NCBI RefSeq assembly: GCF_030283205.1
Contig: NZ_JASNWF010000003.1
Span: forward strand, 124,001-188,000
DNA from: Actinomadura opuntiae
GTDB taxonomy: Bacteria; Actinomycetota; Actinomycetes; Streptosporangiales; Streptosporangiaceae
Direction: 5' to 3'
Length of the DNA: 64,000 nt
A model generated the notes under the pieces. That model searched no databases and was not told the origin of the DNA. It saw nothing but the letters and a program-made list of their open reading frames with translations. Position numbers and translations under genes: made by a program. Positions 54,228-62,249 of this stretch are shown piece by piece. Within the stretch, counting starts at the first letter, position 1; the number at the start of each line of letters is the position of its first letter.

Positions 54228-54886
54228 CCCTCACAGCACCCAGTCCCGCGCCCGCACGGCGCCCCGACCGGTTCGCGCCGTTCGCGGCCTGGGGCAGCCC
54301 CCTCTACGTCGCCGACATCGCCTCGGCCGGTGAGCTCCTCCCATCGTTCCGTGACCTCATCCTGGAACGCACCGGCACCGATCCCGAGGCGTCGAACTTC
54401 GGGGTCATCACCGCGACGAAGGCCAACCAGGACATCCTGCAGTGGGACGACCCGATCGTGGACTGGTTCAAGGGCCGGATCGTCGACGCCGTCAGCGCGC
54501 TCACCCGCGCCACCCTGGGAGAGGCGGCCGACGAGGTCACCCAGGAGGTGATCGCCGAGGCGTGGACGGTGGTCTACGCCGAGGGCGGCAGCCTGCGCCC
54601 GCACACCCACCACGACTCCGCCTGGTCCGGGGTGTTCTACGTCGAGTCCGGCGACGGCGGCGACACCGGCGAGGCCGGTTACCTGCAGCTGCTGGACCCG
54701 CGGCCCGCCGCGGTGGCCCGCTTCGCCTCCCAGGGCGTCTACCGGGTGGAGCCGGTGCCCGGCCGGATGGTGGCCTTCCCCGGATGGCTGCCGCACTCGG
54801 TGCAGGCCACCCTCACCGGCGGCGGCCGGCGCATCTGCGTCGCCTGGAACGTCGCCTACGACAAGGACTGGGCGGGCATGTCATGA
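54224..54886 (+). CDS. 2OG-Fe(II) oxygenase of the RiPP-like operon
   Basis: A 220-residue double-stranded beta-helix oxygenase of the putative 2OG-Fe(II) type (TIGR02466-like). The iron ligands are visible as H129-x-D131 in RPHTHHDSAWSGVFYV and H191 in PGWLPHSVQA; R202 or R203 in GGGRRICVAWN should bind 2-oxoglutarate. It probably hydroxylates the candidate precursor encoded downstream, perhaps after or before the HExxH enzyme. Start and stop both overlap neighbours as ATGA. Confidence 0.82.
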   Translation: MTLTAPSPAPARRPDRFAPFAAWGSPLYVADIASAGELLPSFRDLILERTGTDPEASNFGVITATKANQDILQWDDPIVDWFKGRIVDAVSALTRATLGEAADEVTQEVIAEAWTVVYAEGGSLRPHTHHDSAWSGVFYVESGDGGDTGEAGYLQLLDPRPAAVARFASQGVYRVEPVPGRMVAFPGWLPHSVQATLTGGGRRICVAWNVAYDKDWAGMS

Positions 54887-55464
54887 CCGCCTCCACGCTC
54901 ATCGCGCCCAGCGCGGCCGACCCCTCGCCCGTCCGGCTGCTGTGGGGAACCAGTGTCCTGGTCGGCAACGTCGACCTGGACGGCATCGTCCGGCCGGATC
55001 TGACGGCCATGGACCCGCCCGGCACCACCGGCGGTGCGGCCTGCCGGGAGATCCCGGCGGACGAGGCCCTGAACGACCCGCGCCGCCTCGCCGCACTGTT
55101 CGCCGAGGCGATGGACGCGGCGGCCGACCGCAAGCGCACCGCCGGCGACGTGGACCTCACCGTGCAGGTCTGGGAGGCGGGCCACGGTGTCCCCGCCGAG
55201 GCCCGGCCCGCCACGTGGGCCGGCTGGTGCTACCTCGCCGCGACCCCGGCGCCCGCCGCCCGCGAGTCGGGCTGCCTGGCCCTGGCCGATCCCCGGCCGG
55301 CCAGCGACCAGACGGCCGTGCCCGGCCTGCCCTGGGGCCGGGCGATCCTGGCCCGGCCCTCGCGCGGCGTCATGGTCGTCGCCCCCGGATGGCTCACCAC
55401 CTCGGTCGTTCCCGTGGAGAACGGCCAGCGGCTCATCGTCGCGATCGCTGCTTCGGCCCGGTAA
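54883..55464 (+). CDS. Oxygenase-like protein without iron ligands (pseudoenzyme paralogue)
   Basis: A 193-residue protein that aligns by pattern with the oxygenase just before it. W112-A-G-W-C-Y-L-A matches WSGVFYV, GCLALADPRPA matches GYLQLLDPRPA, and VVAPGWLTTSVVPV matches VAFPGWLPHSVQAT, with GQRLIVAIA at the end. The iron ligands are lost: A107 and P109 stand at the H-x-D positions and T173 at the distal His. It is probably a non-catalytic partner or peptide-binding subunit, arisen by duplication. Alternatively it binds another ligand. The last base pairs overlap the oxygenase stop. Confidence 0.68.
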   Translation: MTASTLIAPSAADPSPVRLLWGTSVLVGNVDLDGIVRPDLTAMDPPGTTGGAACREIPADEALNDPRRLAALFAEAMDAAADRKRTAGDVDLTVQVWEAGHGVPAEARPATWAGWCYLAATPAPAARESGCLALADPRPASDQTAVPGLPWGRAILARPSRGVMVVAPGWLTTSVVPVENGQRLIVAIAASAR

Positions 55465-55501
55465 ATCCGCCGGGCCGGACGTCCAGGAAAGGAAACGCAC
55501 C

Positions 55502-55720
55502 ATGGCACAGCCCACCGAACGCGCCGCCACCAGCCTGCGGCTGGCCGGCCCGGCGCTCGGCCTCGGCCTCGAGGAGACCGACGTCGACGCCTACCTTGAG
55601 GCCGCCCGCTCAGGCGCCATCATCCCCGAGACCAGCTGCGACAAGGGGATGCAGGACAACCACGCGCTGCGCACCGCGACCAGGACCAGCCTCCCGACCG
55701 CCGAGCTGCAGTCGGCCTGA
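55502..55720 (+). CDS. Candidate RiPP precursor peptide, 72 residues
   Basis: MAQPTERAATSLRLAGPALG, then an acidic helical leader-like stretch (EETDVDAYLEAARSGAI, residues 24-40) and a polar tail IPETSCDKGMQDNHALRTAT to LQSA. There is one Cys (C46), and Asp, Asn, Gln and His (D47, Q51, D52, N53, H54), residues that beta-hydroxylases commonly modify. It has a good AGGAAAGGAAA site, starts 37 bases after the oxygenase-like gene and is followed by a very stable hairpin. No homologue is recognised. The precursor role is inferred from size, composition and context. Confidence 0.65.
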   Translation: MAQPTERAATSLRLAGPALGLGLEETDVDAYLEAARSGAIIPETSCDKGMQDNHALRTATRTSLPTAELQSA

Positions 55721-55737
55721 CCGGCCAGTTCTCCAGC

Positions 55738-55774
55738 GGCCCCGGTCCCATCGCGCGACGATGGGACCGGGGCC
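55738..55774 (+). terminator. 16-bp perfect hairpin after the precursor gene
   Basis: GGCCCCGGTCCCATCG and its exact complement flank the loop CGCGA. It starts 17 bases after the precursor stop and 59 before the exporter. With no U-tract it is probably a partial terminator or 3' protector, raising precursor message relative to the exporter. Confidence 0.78.
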
Positions 55775-55807
55775 CACCCACGTCCGCCGCCCAGAAAGGT
55801 GAACGCC

Positions 55808-55837
55808 GTGAACACCGATCCACGGAGCAGCCGGTGA
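55808..55837 (+). CDS. Nine-codon leader frame coupled to the exporter start
   Basis: GTG AAC ... CGG TGA encodes VNTDPRSSR. It has an AAAGGTG site six bases upstream, and its stop overlaps the exporter's GTG start as GTGA. Translating it would deliver ribosomes to the exporter start, which has no ribosome-binding site of its own. A chance frame is possible. Confidence 0.35.
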   Translation: MNTDPRSSR

Positions 55838-57117
55838 GGATGCCCCGACCCCTCCCCCGCCGACTGGCCGGGGCGATCGCCCTGGCGCGCGAAAACCCGG
55901 CATGGAGACGCTATTTCGCGGCCCGCTGGGTCTCGGTGACCGGTTCGACGGTCGCGCCGATCGCGGCCGCCTACGCCGTGCTGGGCATCGGTGGCGGCGC
56001 CACCGGAATCGGTCTCGTCCTGGTGGGCGGCCCGATCGTGTTCATGGCGCTGTCTCCGGTCGGCGGCGTCGTCGCGGACCGGTATCCGCGCCGGACGGTG
56101 CTGGCCTGCTGCCAGTACGCCAGCGCCGCCGTGCAGGGCACCGTCGCCGTTCTGGTGCTGACCGGATCGGCGTCGGTGACCGCGCTGGCGGCCTTGCAAC
56201 TGCTCCAGGGCGCCGTCACGGCGTTCTTCGGTCCCGCGGCGAGGGGGTTGCTGCCGCAGCTGGTGGACAAGGAAGCACTGCCCGACGCCAACGGGCTGGC
56301 GCAGATCTCCAACAACATGGTCGCGATCGGCGGCCCGCCGATCGCCGGCGTCGTGATCGCCTTCAGCGGCCCGGGCTGGGTGCTGGCGTGGGACGCGGCC
56401 TCGTTCCTGCTGTCGGGGCTGCTGTTCGGCGGGCTGGCGGTGCCGCCCGTCCGGCCGCGTCCCGCCGCCCGGTTCCGCGCCGAGATCGCCGAAGGCTGGC
56501 GGGTGCTCGTCGGCCTGCGCTGGGTCGCGGCCATCGCGCTGCTGTCGGCGACGTCCTCGGCCCTGTGGGCCACCTGCATCACCGTGCTCGGGCCGGTGTG
56601 GGCGGCCGACCGCTATGACGGGGCGGTCACCTGGGGGCTGTTCAGTAGCGCGCTGGGCGCGGGGCTCGCCGCCGGGTCGATCACCGCGGTGCTGGTCCGC
56701 CCGCAACGGCCCGGCCTGATCTGCTGCCTGGTCATGCTGCCCGAGGCGACGCTGCTGGGCGCCATGGCCGCGGGACTGCCGTTCCCGCTTGTCGCCGTCG
56801 CCGCCGTGGTGTGCGGGGCCGGCGGCACGCTGGAGCTGGTCGTGTACCAGTCGGCGCTGGGCGCGTGGCTGCCCGAGGAGCACATCAGCCGCGTCCAGTC
56901 CCTCATCGCCCTCATCGGCACCGTCCTGGTGCCGGTCGCGATGGTCGGCGCGGGCCCGGCCGCCGCGGTCCTGGGCGCGCCGGTCGTCCTCGGCGGCTGT
57001 GCTGTCGTCGCCCTGCTGGCCGCGGCCGCCGCCTACAGCGTCCCCGACGTCCGCGCGCTGCGCGCCACTCCCCCGCCGGTGCCGGTTCCGGCCATGTCCG
57101 ACCGGGCTGCGGGCTGA
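55834..57117 (+). CDS. MFS transporter, probable exporter of the RiPP-like product
   Basis: A 427-residue, 12-helix major facilitator of the MFS_3/enterobactin-exporter-like type. The motif-A loop is GGVVADRYPRRTVL; ARGLLPQLVDKEALPDANGL and GWVLAWDAASFL are family blocks. GTG 55834 overlaps a tiny frame; ATG 55840 two codons later is an alternative start. Position after the precursor suggests export of the product or self-protection. Confidence 0.85.
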   Translation: MRMPRPLPRRLAGAIALARENPAWRRYFAARWVSVTGSTVAPIAAAYAVLGIGGGATGIGLVLVGGPIVFMALSPVGGVVADRYPRRTVLACCQYASAAVQGTVAVLVLTGSASVTALAALQLLQGAVTAFFGPAARGLLPQLVDKEALPDANGLAQISNNMVAIGGPPIAGVVIAFSGPGWVLAWDAASFLLSGLLFGGLAVPPVRPRPAARFRAEIAEGWRVLVGLRWVAAIALLSATSSALWATCITVLGPVWAADRYDGAVTWGLFSSALGAGLAAGSITAVLVRPQRPGLICCLVMLPEATLLGAMAAGLPFPLVAVAAVVCGAGGTLELVVYQSALGAWLPEEHISRVQSLIALIGTVLVPVAMVGAGPAAAVLGAPVVLGGCAVVALLAAAAAYSVPDVRALRATPPPVPVPAMSDRAAG

Positions 57118-57175
57118 ACCCGGGCGGGATCACCGCCGTGCCCTAGACGTCGGCGGTCTCGCACGGGGGTCAGCT

Positions 57176-59197
57176 GTGAGGACATCACCAGGGCCGGGTT
57201 CGGTCGTCATGGGCAGTGGCGACCTGGGCGACGGCGTCGCGGAGAACGGGACGACGGCCTTACTGGCAGCAGAACACGCGCTGCTGGTGGACGGCGACCC
57301 GTGGACGGCCCGCGGCCTCTTCGCGGCGGCCTACGACGAGGCCGAACACAGCGACGACCCGGACACGCTGGCCCGCGCCGCGCTGGGGCTGGGCGGGATC
57401 TGGGCGCAGGAGCAGCGCACGGTGGCGGACGCGGCGGCGACCCGGACCCGGCAACGCGCCGCGCTGCGCCGCCTGGCCCCCCGGTCGGTCCTGGCGCTGC
57501 GGCTGCGCATCAGGCTCACAGCCGAACGGGCGTACCGCACCGGGGAGCCCGGCCCGATCCTCGCGCAGGTCGCCGAGGCCCGCACCGCCGGGGACAGAGT
57601 GGCCAAGGTGGAGGCCCTCACGCTGGCGCACTACTGCGCGATGGGTCCCGGGCACGGGCCGCTGCGACTGGAACTGGCCCAGGAGCTGATCGGCGAGGCG
57701 TCCAGGACGGGCCGTCCCGGCGACCTGCTGGTGGGTCTGCTGCTGCACACCGTCGACCTCTTCCTCGACGCCCACCCGCACGCCGCCCGCAGCCTGGCCG
57801 AACTGCGCGAACACCTCGCGATCCACGAGCACCGGGCCGTCCGGGCCATGGTGGAGGTGATCGAGGTGATGCTGGGCGTCCGCGCGGGCCGGCTCGCGGC
57901 GGCCGGTGCGGCGGCCGACGCGTGGGCCGAGCGCGGCGCCACCGCCGCGGGCGTCAACGCCCGGGCCTGGTACGGCGGGCAGCTCGGCACGATCCGCTGG
58001 TTCCAGGGCCGCATCGCCGAGCTCCGGCCGATGCTGTCGGACCTGGTGGACTCGCCCACGCTCAGCGAGACCGACTACTCCACGTACGCGTCCCTGGCGC
58101 TCGCCGCGGCTTCGGCGGGCGACCGTCCGCTGGCCACGAGCATGCTCGCCCGGCTGCGCGGCCGCGGGCTGGCCGCCCTTCCGCAGGCGGCGACCTGGCT
58201 CCTGACGATGTACTGCGTCACCGAGACGGCCTGGCTGCTCAACGACACCGGCGCCGCGGCCGAGGCGGCGGCTCTGCTGGCGCCCTACGCCCGGCTCCCG
58301 GTGATCGCGGGGCACGGGATCACCTGCCTGGGCTCGGTCCACCACTGCCTGGGGATGGCCGCGCTGACCACCTGCGACACCAGCGCCGCGGTCCGGCACC
58401 TGCGCGCGGCCGTCCAGGACAACATGACACTCGGGCACCGGCCCGCCACCGCGCTCTCGCGTGCCCGCCTCGCCCATGCGCTCGCTCTGCCGGGCCGGTC
58501 CCAGGACCTGGCCGCGGCCGACGCGGAGCTGATCGCCGCCGCCGAGGAGGCCGCGGAACTGCACATGCCGCCGCCCGGCATCGAACGAGGCACCGCGCGC
58601 CTCCGGGACGGCGATGCCGGTGCGCCCGGGCGCGGAACCCCGGCGATGTGCCGGCGCCGCGGCACGCGCTGGGATGTCGAGCTGGGCGGACGGGCCACAA
58701 CCGTCGATCACTGCCTGGGCCTGGAGTACCTGGCGGTACTGATGGCCAATCCGGGCCAGGAGATCCCCGCGGCCGACCTCGCGGCCGGTCACGGCGGGCA
58801 GGACGCGGCACGCCCCGCCACGACCGGCCAACCGCTGCTGGACGAGGCCGCGAAGCGCCAGTACAGGCAACGGCTTGCGGACTTACAGGACCAGGCCGAC
58901 CGATCCGAGATGGCCGGCGACCCGGACCGTGCCGCGGACCTGCAGCGCGAACGGGACTGGCTCATCGCCGAGCTGGCCTCGGCCACCGGGCTCGGCGGCC
59001 GGGCGCGCCGGTTCGCCGACAACGACGAGCGGGCCCGGATCGCCGTGGGGAAGGCCATCCGGCGTGCCCTCGACCGGATCACCGACGCCGACCCGCTCAT
59101 CGGTGCCGAGCTGCGCTCACACGTGCGGACCGGACTGCGATGCTGCTACCTCGGCTCCCGAGCAGAACACCGTCAGCGTGCGGCGCCGAGCCCGTAA
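57176..59197 (+). CDS. TPR-rich regulator-like protein of the RiPP-like cluster
   Basis: About 673 residues, mostly helical TPR-like pairs (LLAAEHALLVDGDPWTARGL, LARAALGLGGIWAQEQ, ATSMLARLRGRGLAALP). The last 120 residues (DEAAKRQYRQRLADLQDQAD, DWLIAELASATGLGGRARRF, ERARIAVGKAIRRALDRITD) match a C-terminal part seen in AAA-ATPase/TPR regulators. No Walker motif or DNA-binding helix-turn-helix is seen, so it lacks the usual ATPase half. The GTG at 57176 follows GGGGGT; ATG 57209 is an alternative. It may regulate the cluster with a partner, or scaffold the enzymes. Confidence 0.68.
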   Translation: MRTSPGPGSVVMGSGDLGDGVAENGTTALLAAEHALLVDGDPWTARGLFAAAYDEAEHSDDPDTLARAALGLGGIWAQEQRTVADAAATRTRQRAALRRLAPRSVLALRLRIRLTAERAYRTGEPGPILAQVAEARTAGDRVAKVEALTLAHYCAMGPGHGPLRLELAQELIGEASRTGRPGDLLVGLLLHTVDLFLDAHPHAARSLAELREHLAIHEHRAVRAMVEVIEVMLGVRAGRLAAAGAAADAWAERGATAAGVNARAWYGGQLGTIRWFQGRIAELRPMLSDLVDSPTLSETDYSTYASLALAAASAGDRPLATSMLARLRGRGLAALPQAATWLLTMYCVTETAWLLNDTGAAAEAAALLAPYARLPVIAGHGITCLGSVHHCLGMAALTTCDTSAAVRHLRAAVQDNMTLGHRPATALSRARLAHALALPGRSQDLAAADAELIAAAEEAAELHMPPPGIERGTARLRDGDAGAPGRGTPAMCRRRGTRWDVELGGRATTVDHCLGLEYLAVLMANPGQEIPAADLAAGHGGQDAARPATTGQPLLDEAAKRQYRQRLADLQDQADRSEMAGDPDRAADLQRERDWLIAELASATGLGGRARRFADNDERARIAVGKAIRRALDRITDADPLIGAELRSHVRTGLRCCYLGSRAEHRQRAAPSP

Positions 59198-59285
59198 CCC
59201 CAGCGCCAGCGGTGACGCCTAGGAACGTGTCCCACGTGGTCTCTCGGTGATCGGCCGGGATGATGTCGGACTGTGGTGTTGTCAG

Positions 59286-59410
59286 AGCCGGCGCGTCGGT
59301 TGGTTCTGATGCACCGGGCCGTGTTGGACGGGTTGGGCGGCTGCGGCATGGTCGACTGGAGAAGCACGATCGTGGACGCAGCCGCCGTCCGGGCGAAGAA
59401 GGGGGTAGCG
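59286..59410 (+). pseudogene. IS5-family transposase fragment
   Basis: About 40 codons read RRLVLMHRAVLDGLGGCGMV, then DWRSTIVDAAAVRAKKG. This is the segment around the first catalytic Asp of an IS5-type transposase (LDW-x-AIVDAxxVRAKKGG in the family). Both ends are cut off. It adjoins the rve transposase fragment on the other strand. Confidence 0.65.
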
Positions 59411-59797
59411 GCTTCAACGGGCGTGCGTTGGCGATGCCCTGGTGAGGTCGATGCTGGTTGAAGAAGGTCTCGAACTCACGGAGGGCGTGGAGCACGTGCC
59501 GCTGGTTCCAGATCAGCGTGCGGTCGAGGAGCTCCCGGCGGCAGGTCTGCACCCACCGCTCCATCACCGCCTTCATCCTGGACATCCGCACCCCAGAAAC
59601 CACCGTCTGGATGCCGGCATCGGCCAGGACGGCGTCGAACAGGCCAGGGAACTTGCCGTCCCGGTCGCGGGTCAGGAACCGTGCCCGGCAACCGGCGTCC
59701 TGAAGGTCCATGACCAGGTTCCGCGCCGCCTGGGTCACCCAAGCTGCGGTGAGGTGGGCGGTGGCGCCCAGAGCCCGGATGCGGCGGGTGTGGTGCT
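59405..59797 (-). pseudogene. IS481/IS3-like transposase, C-terminal half
   Basis: From HHTRRIRALGATAHLTAAWV through [29 protein letters not shown] to HALREFETFFNQHRPHQGIA and PLKPLPPS, where similarity stops. Sequence is close to the remnant at 51596-52461 and in the same orientation. The first catalytic Asp lies in the missing part. Confidence 0.83.
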
Positions 59798-59942
59798 CGA
59801 AGGCGGTCGGGTCGTCCGGATCGTCGTAGTAGGAGAACTCCCCGACCTCGATCAGCGGGGAGGTGACCAGCGGCTTCAGCAGCACCACCCGCGGCTGGCC
59901 GGGCATCGGATGCACCACGGTCGGGTCGGCGGGAGCGGACAT
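59795..59942 (-). pseudogene. Vat/CatB-type O-acetyltransferase, N-terminal fragment fused to transposase
   Basis: The first 49 codons read PADPTVVHPMPGQPRVVLLK, PLVTSPLIEVGEFSYYDD and PDDPTAFE, the start of a left-handed-helix xenobiotic acetyltransferase of the streptogramin/chloramphenicol type. The frame then passes without a stop into transposase at about 59797. The active-site His and hexapeptide repeats are lost. It follows the MFS pump by 49 bases, so the two probably formed one resistance operon. Confidence 0.78.
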
Positions 59943-59991
59943 CGCGCATCATCCTTCTTCGGGGAAGCGGGCGGGGAACGTCAGATCTGCG

Positions 59992-61428
59992 TCACCGACT
60001 CGTGGTGTTCTCATGAACCCGCGGGGCGGGGCTCGCCGGCCGTGCCGGTTCAGTGCTCTTGATCAGCCACAGGCCGGTGAACACGGCGGTGGCCAGGGTG
60101 ACGATGCCGGCCACGACGAAGGCGCTGTTGAGCCCCTGCTCGAAGGAGGCGCCACCGGACTGCCGGGTGCGGACGACGGCTCCGAGCACCGCCACGCCGA
60201 GGACCGCGCCGATCTGCCGGGTGGTGCTGCTGACGCCCGAGGCCAGGCCGCCCTCCTGCGGGGCGACCGACTGGATGGCGGCGCCGGTCAGCGGGGACAT
60301 GGTCAGGGCGAAACCGATACCGACGACGGCCAGCCGCCACCACACGTTGGTGTAGCCGGTGTCGGCGTGCACGAAGCCCAGGGCCAGCAGTCCCAGCCCG
60401 GCCAGCGTCAGGCCGATGGTGACCATGATCCGGAAGCCGTACCGGGCGGCGAGCCGGCCCGCGAACGGGCTGACGACGACCATCGCGAGCGTGGCGGGCA
60501 GGGTCTGCACCCCGGCGCGCACGATCGAGCTGCCCTGGACGTAGACGAAGAACTGGGAGAAGAAGAACGACGACCCCATCAGCGCGAAGCCCACCACGAC
60601 CATCGCGGTGTTGGACACCGTGAACAGCCGTTGCCGGAACAGCCGCAACGGCAGCATCGGCGCCGGGACCCGTCCTTCGACGACCACGAAGGCGGCGAGG
60701 ATCACGGCTCCGGCGGCGAAGCTGCCCAGGATCACCGGTGAGGTCCAGCCACGGGAGCCGCCCTCGATCAGCCCGTAGGTGAGCGTCCCCACGCCCAGGA
60801 CGGACAGGACCGTTCCCGGGACGTCGATCGCCGGGGCGCTCGGGTTGCGGGACTCGCCCAGCGTGCGCAGGCCGGCGACCAGCAGGACCGCGCCGACGGG
60901 CACGTTGACCAGGAAGATGGCGGGCCAGCCGAAGGCCTCGGTCAGCACGCCGCCGGCCAGCGGTCCGGCGGCCAGGCCGATCCCGCTGAGCCCGGCCCAC
61001 AGGCCGATCGCCTTCACGCGTTCCTGCGGAGCGGGATACGCGCTGACCAGCAGCGCCAGCGAAGCGGGGCTGAGCGCCGCGGCCCCGATGCCCTGCGCCA
61101 CCCGTCCGGCGATCAGCCAGCCGATCGAGGGCGCGACGGCGCACAGCACGGACGCGGCGGTGAACACCACGACGCCGGCCAGGAAGATCCGCTTGCGGCC
61201 GAAGCGGTCGGCGAAGACGCCGCCGGACAGCAGCAGCATGGCGACCAGCAGCACGTAGGCGTCGACGATCCATTGCAGCCCGGTCAGCTGGGTGTGCAGC
61301 CGCTCCTGCATGTCGGGCAGCGCCGCCCCGACGATCGTGTTGTCGAGCAGCACCATGAACTGCCCCAGGCAGGTCACCGTGAGCAACGCCGCCCGGTTCG
61401 GCTGGGCCACCGGCGGTGCAGGCTTCAT
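59992..61428 (-). CDS. MFS multidrug efflux pump, DHA2 family
   Basis: A 478-residue transporter with 14 hydrophobic segments. It starts RAALLTVTCLGQFMVLLDNT and has GGVFADRFGRKRIFLAG (motif A), LSGIGLAAGPLAGGVLTEAF (motif C) and the late block SVAPQEGGLASGVSSTTRQI. Divergent from a TetR gene with a long palindrome between them, it is likely induced by its substrate. An acetyltransferase fragment follows it. Confidence 0.92.
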   Translation of the reverse strand: MKPAPPVAQPNRAALLTVTCLGQFMVLLDNTIVGAALPDMQERLHTQLTGLQWIVDAYVLLVAMLLLSGGVFADRFGRKRIFLAGVVVFTAASVLCAVAPSIGWLIAGRVAQGIGAAALSPASLALLVSAYPAPQERVKAIGLWAGLSGIGLAAGPLAGGVLTEAFGWPAIFLVNVPVGAVLLVAGLRTLGESRNPSAPAIDVPGTVLSVLGVGTLTYGLIEGGSRGWTSPVILGSFAAGAVILAAFVVVEGRVPAPMLPLRLFRQRLFTVSNTAMVVVGFALMGSSFFFSQFFVYVQGSSIVRAGVQTLPATLAMVVVSPFAGRLAARYGFRIMVTIGLTLAGLGLLALGFVHADTGYTNVWWRLAVVGIGFALTMSPLTGAAIQSVAPQEGGLASGVSSTTRQIGAVLGVAVLGAVVRTRQSGGASFEQGLNSAFVVAGIVTLATAVFTGLWLIKSTEPARPASPAPRVHENTTSR

Positions 61429-61437
61429 CGTTCCTCC

Positions 61438-61460
61438 TAATGCAGTTCGTTACTGCTTTA
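61438..61460. promoter_or_regulatory. 23-bp TetR operator
   Basis: Two 9-base arms, TAATGCAGT and ACTGCTTTA, flank TCGTT. They match at eight of nine positions, pattern TAAWGCAGT-N5-ACTGCWTTA. It lies 9 bases before the efflux-pump start and 57 before tetR. Further GCAGTTG-like half-sites lie at about 61488-61505. Confidence 0.75.
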
Positions 61461-61517
61461 GGGAAGTTAGCCGATCGGCCACCTAAACGCAACTGCCAAC
61501 TGCGCTAAGGTGGGGAC

Positions 61518-62093
61518 ATGGGAGAGCGAGAACCGGTCCGGCGGCCCGGCGGACGCAGCGCCCGGGTCCGGGCGGCGGTGCACCAGGCCGTCACCGACCT
61601 GGTCGCCGAGCGCGGCTACGGCGAATTCACGGTCGGTGACGTCGCGGCCCGCGCGGGCGTGGCCGACACCAGCATCTACCGCCGGTGGGGCACCCTGGAG
61701 GCCCTGCTCACCGACGTGACGCTCACGCGCCTGAACGCGCAGTCGCCGATGCCCGACACCGGGAGCCTGGCCGGTGACCTGCACGCCTACGCGGCCCAGG
61801 TGGCACGCGAGATCACCGGACCCGACGGCCTGGCGGTACTGCGCCTGACCGTCGCCCTGTCCAACCGGGGCGAACAAGGCCTGCGGGCGCGCGACGACTT
61901 CCTCGCCGAACGCACCAAGTTCGTGCAGGCCATGCTCGACCGCGCCGGCGAACGCGGCGAGCATCCACCCGACGTGCTGGACGTCCTCGACCACATCATG
62001 GCCCCGATGTACATCCGCGTCCTGTTCGGCGCGGGCCCGCTCACCCCGGACTACATCACCGGGCTCGTCGACCGGCTGCTGGCGCAGCCCTGA
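61518..62093 (+). CDS. TetR-family regulator of the efflux pump
   Basis: A 191-residue TetR protein. HTH region: VHQAVTDLVAERGYGEFTVGD, then VAARAGVADTSIYRRWGTLEALLTDV. The C-terminal domain is of the TetR_C_16-like type (LRARDDFLAER, MAPMYIRVLFG). It is divergent from the DHA2 pump, and a 23-bp palindrome between them should be its operator. Confidence 0.9.
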   Translation: MGEREPVRRPGGRSARVRAAVHQAVTDLVAERGYGEFTVGDVAARAGVADTSIYRRWGTLEALLTDVTLTRLNAQSPMPDTGSLAGDLHAYAAQVAREITGPDGLAVLRLTVALSNRGEQGLRARDDFLAERTKFVQAMLDRAGERGEHPPDVLDVLDHIMAPMYIRVLFGAGPLTPDYITGLVDRLLAQP

Positions 62094-62249
62094 TCTCCCT
62101 CTTGGCCCGCAGTGCGGTCACCGGTCATCCCACCGGGTGAGGCTAGGAGACCGGGGCCTGACGAGCATCACTGCGAGAAGTCGCGGAAAGCGGCCCGGAG
62201 CGCGTTCCTTGGCGTGGCATTCCGCGCCGATGCGCGTGGGTGGCCGAGC

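Noticed and set aside
57260..58870. 536-codon minus-strand frame inside the TPR protein gene
   Set aside because: Arg/Gly/Val-rich antisense frame with no family blocks; the plus-strand frame has TPR pattern and a recognisable C-terminus.
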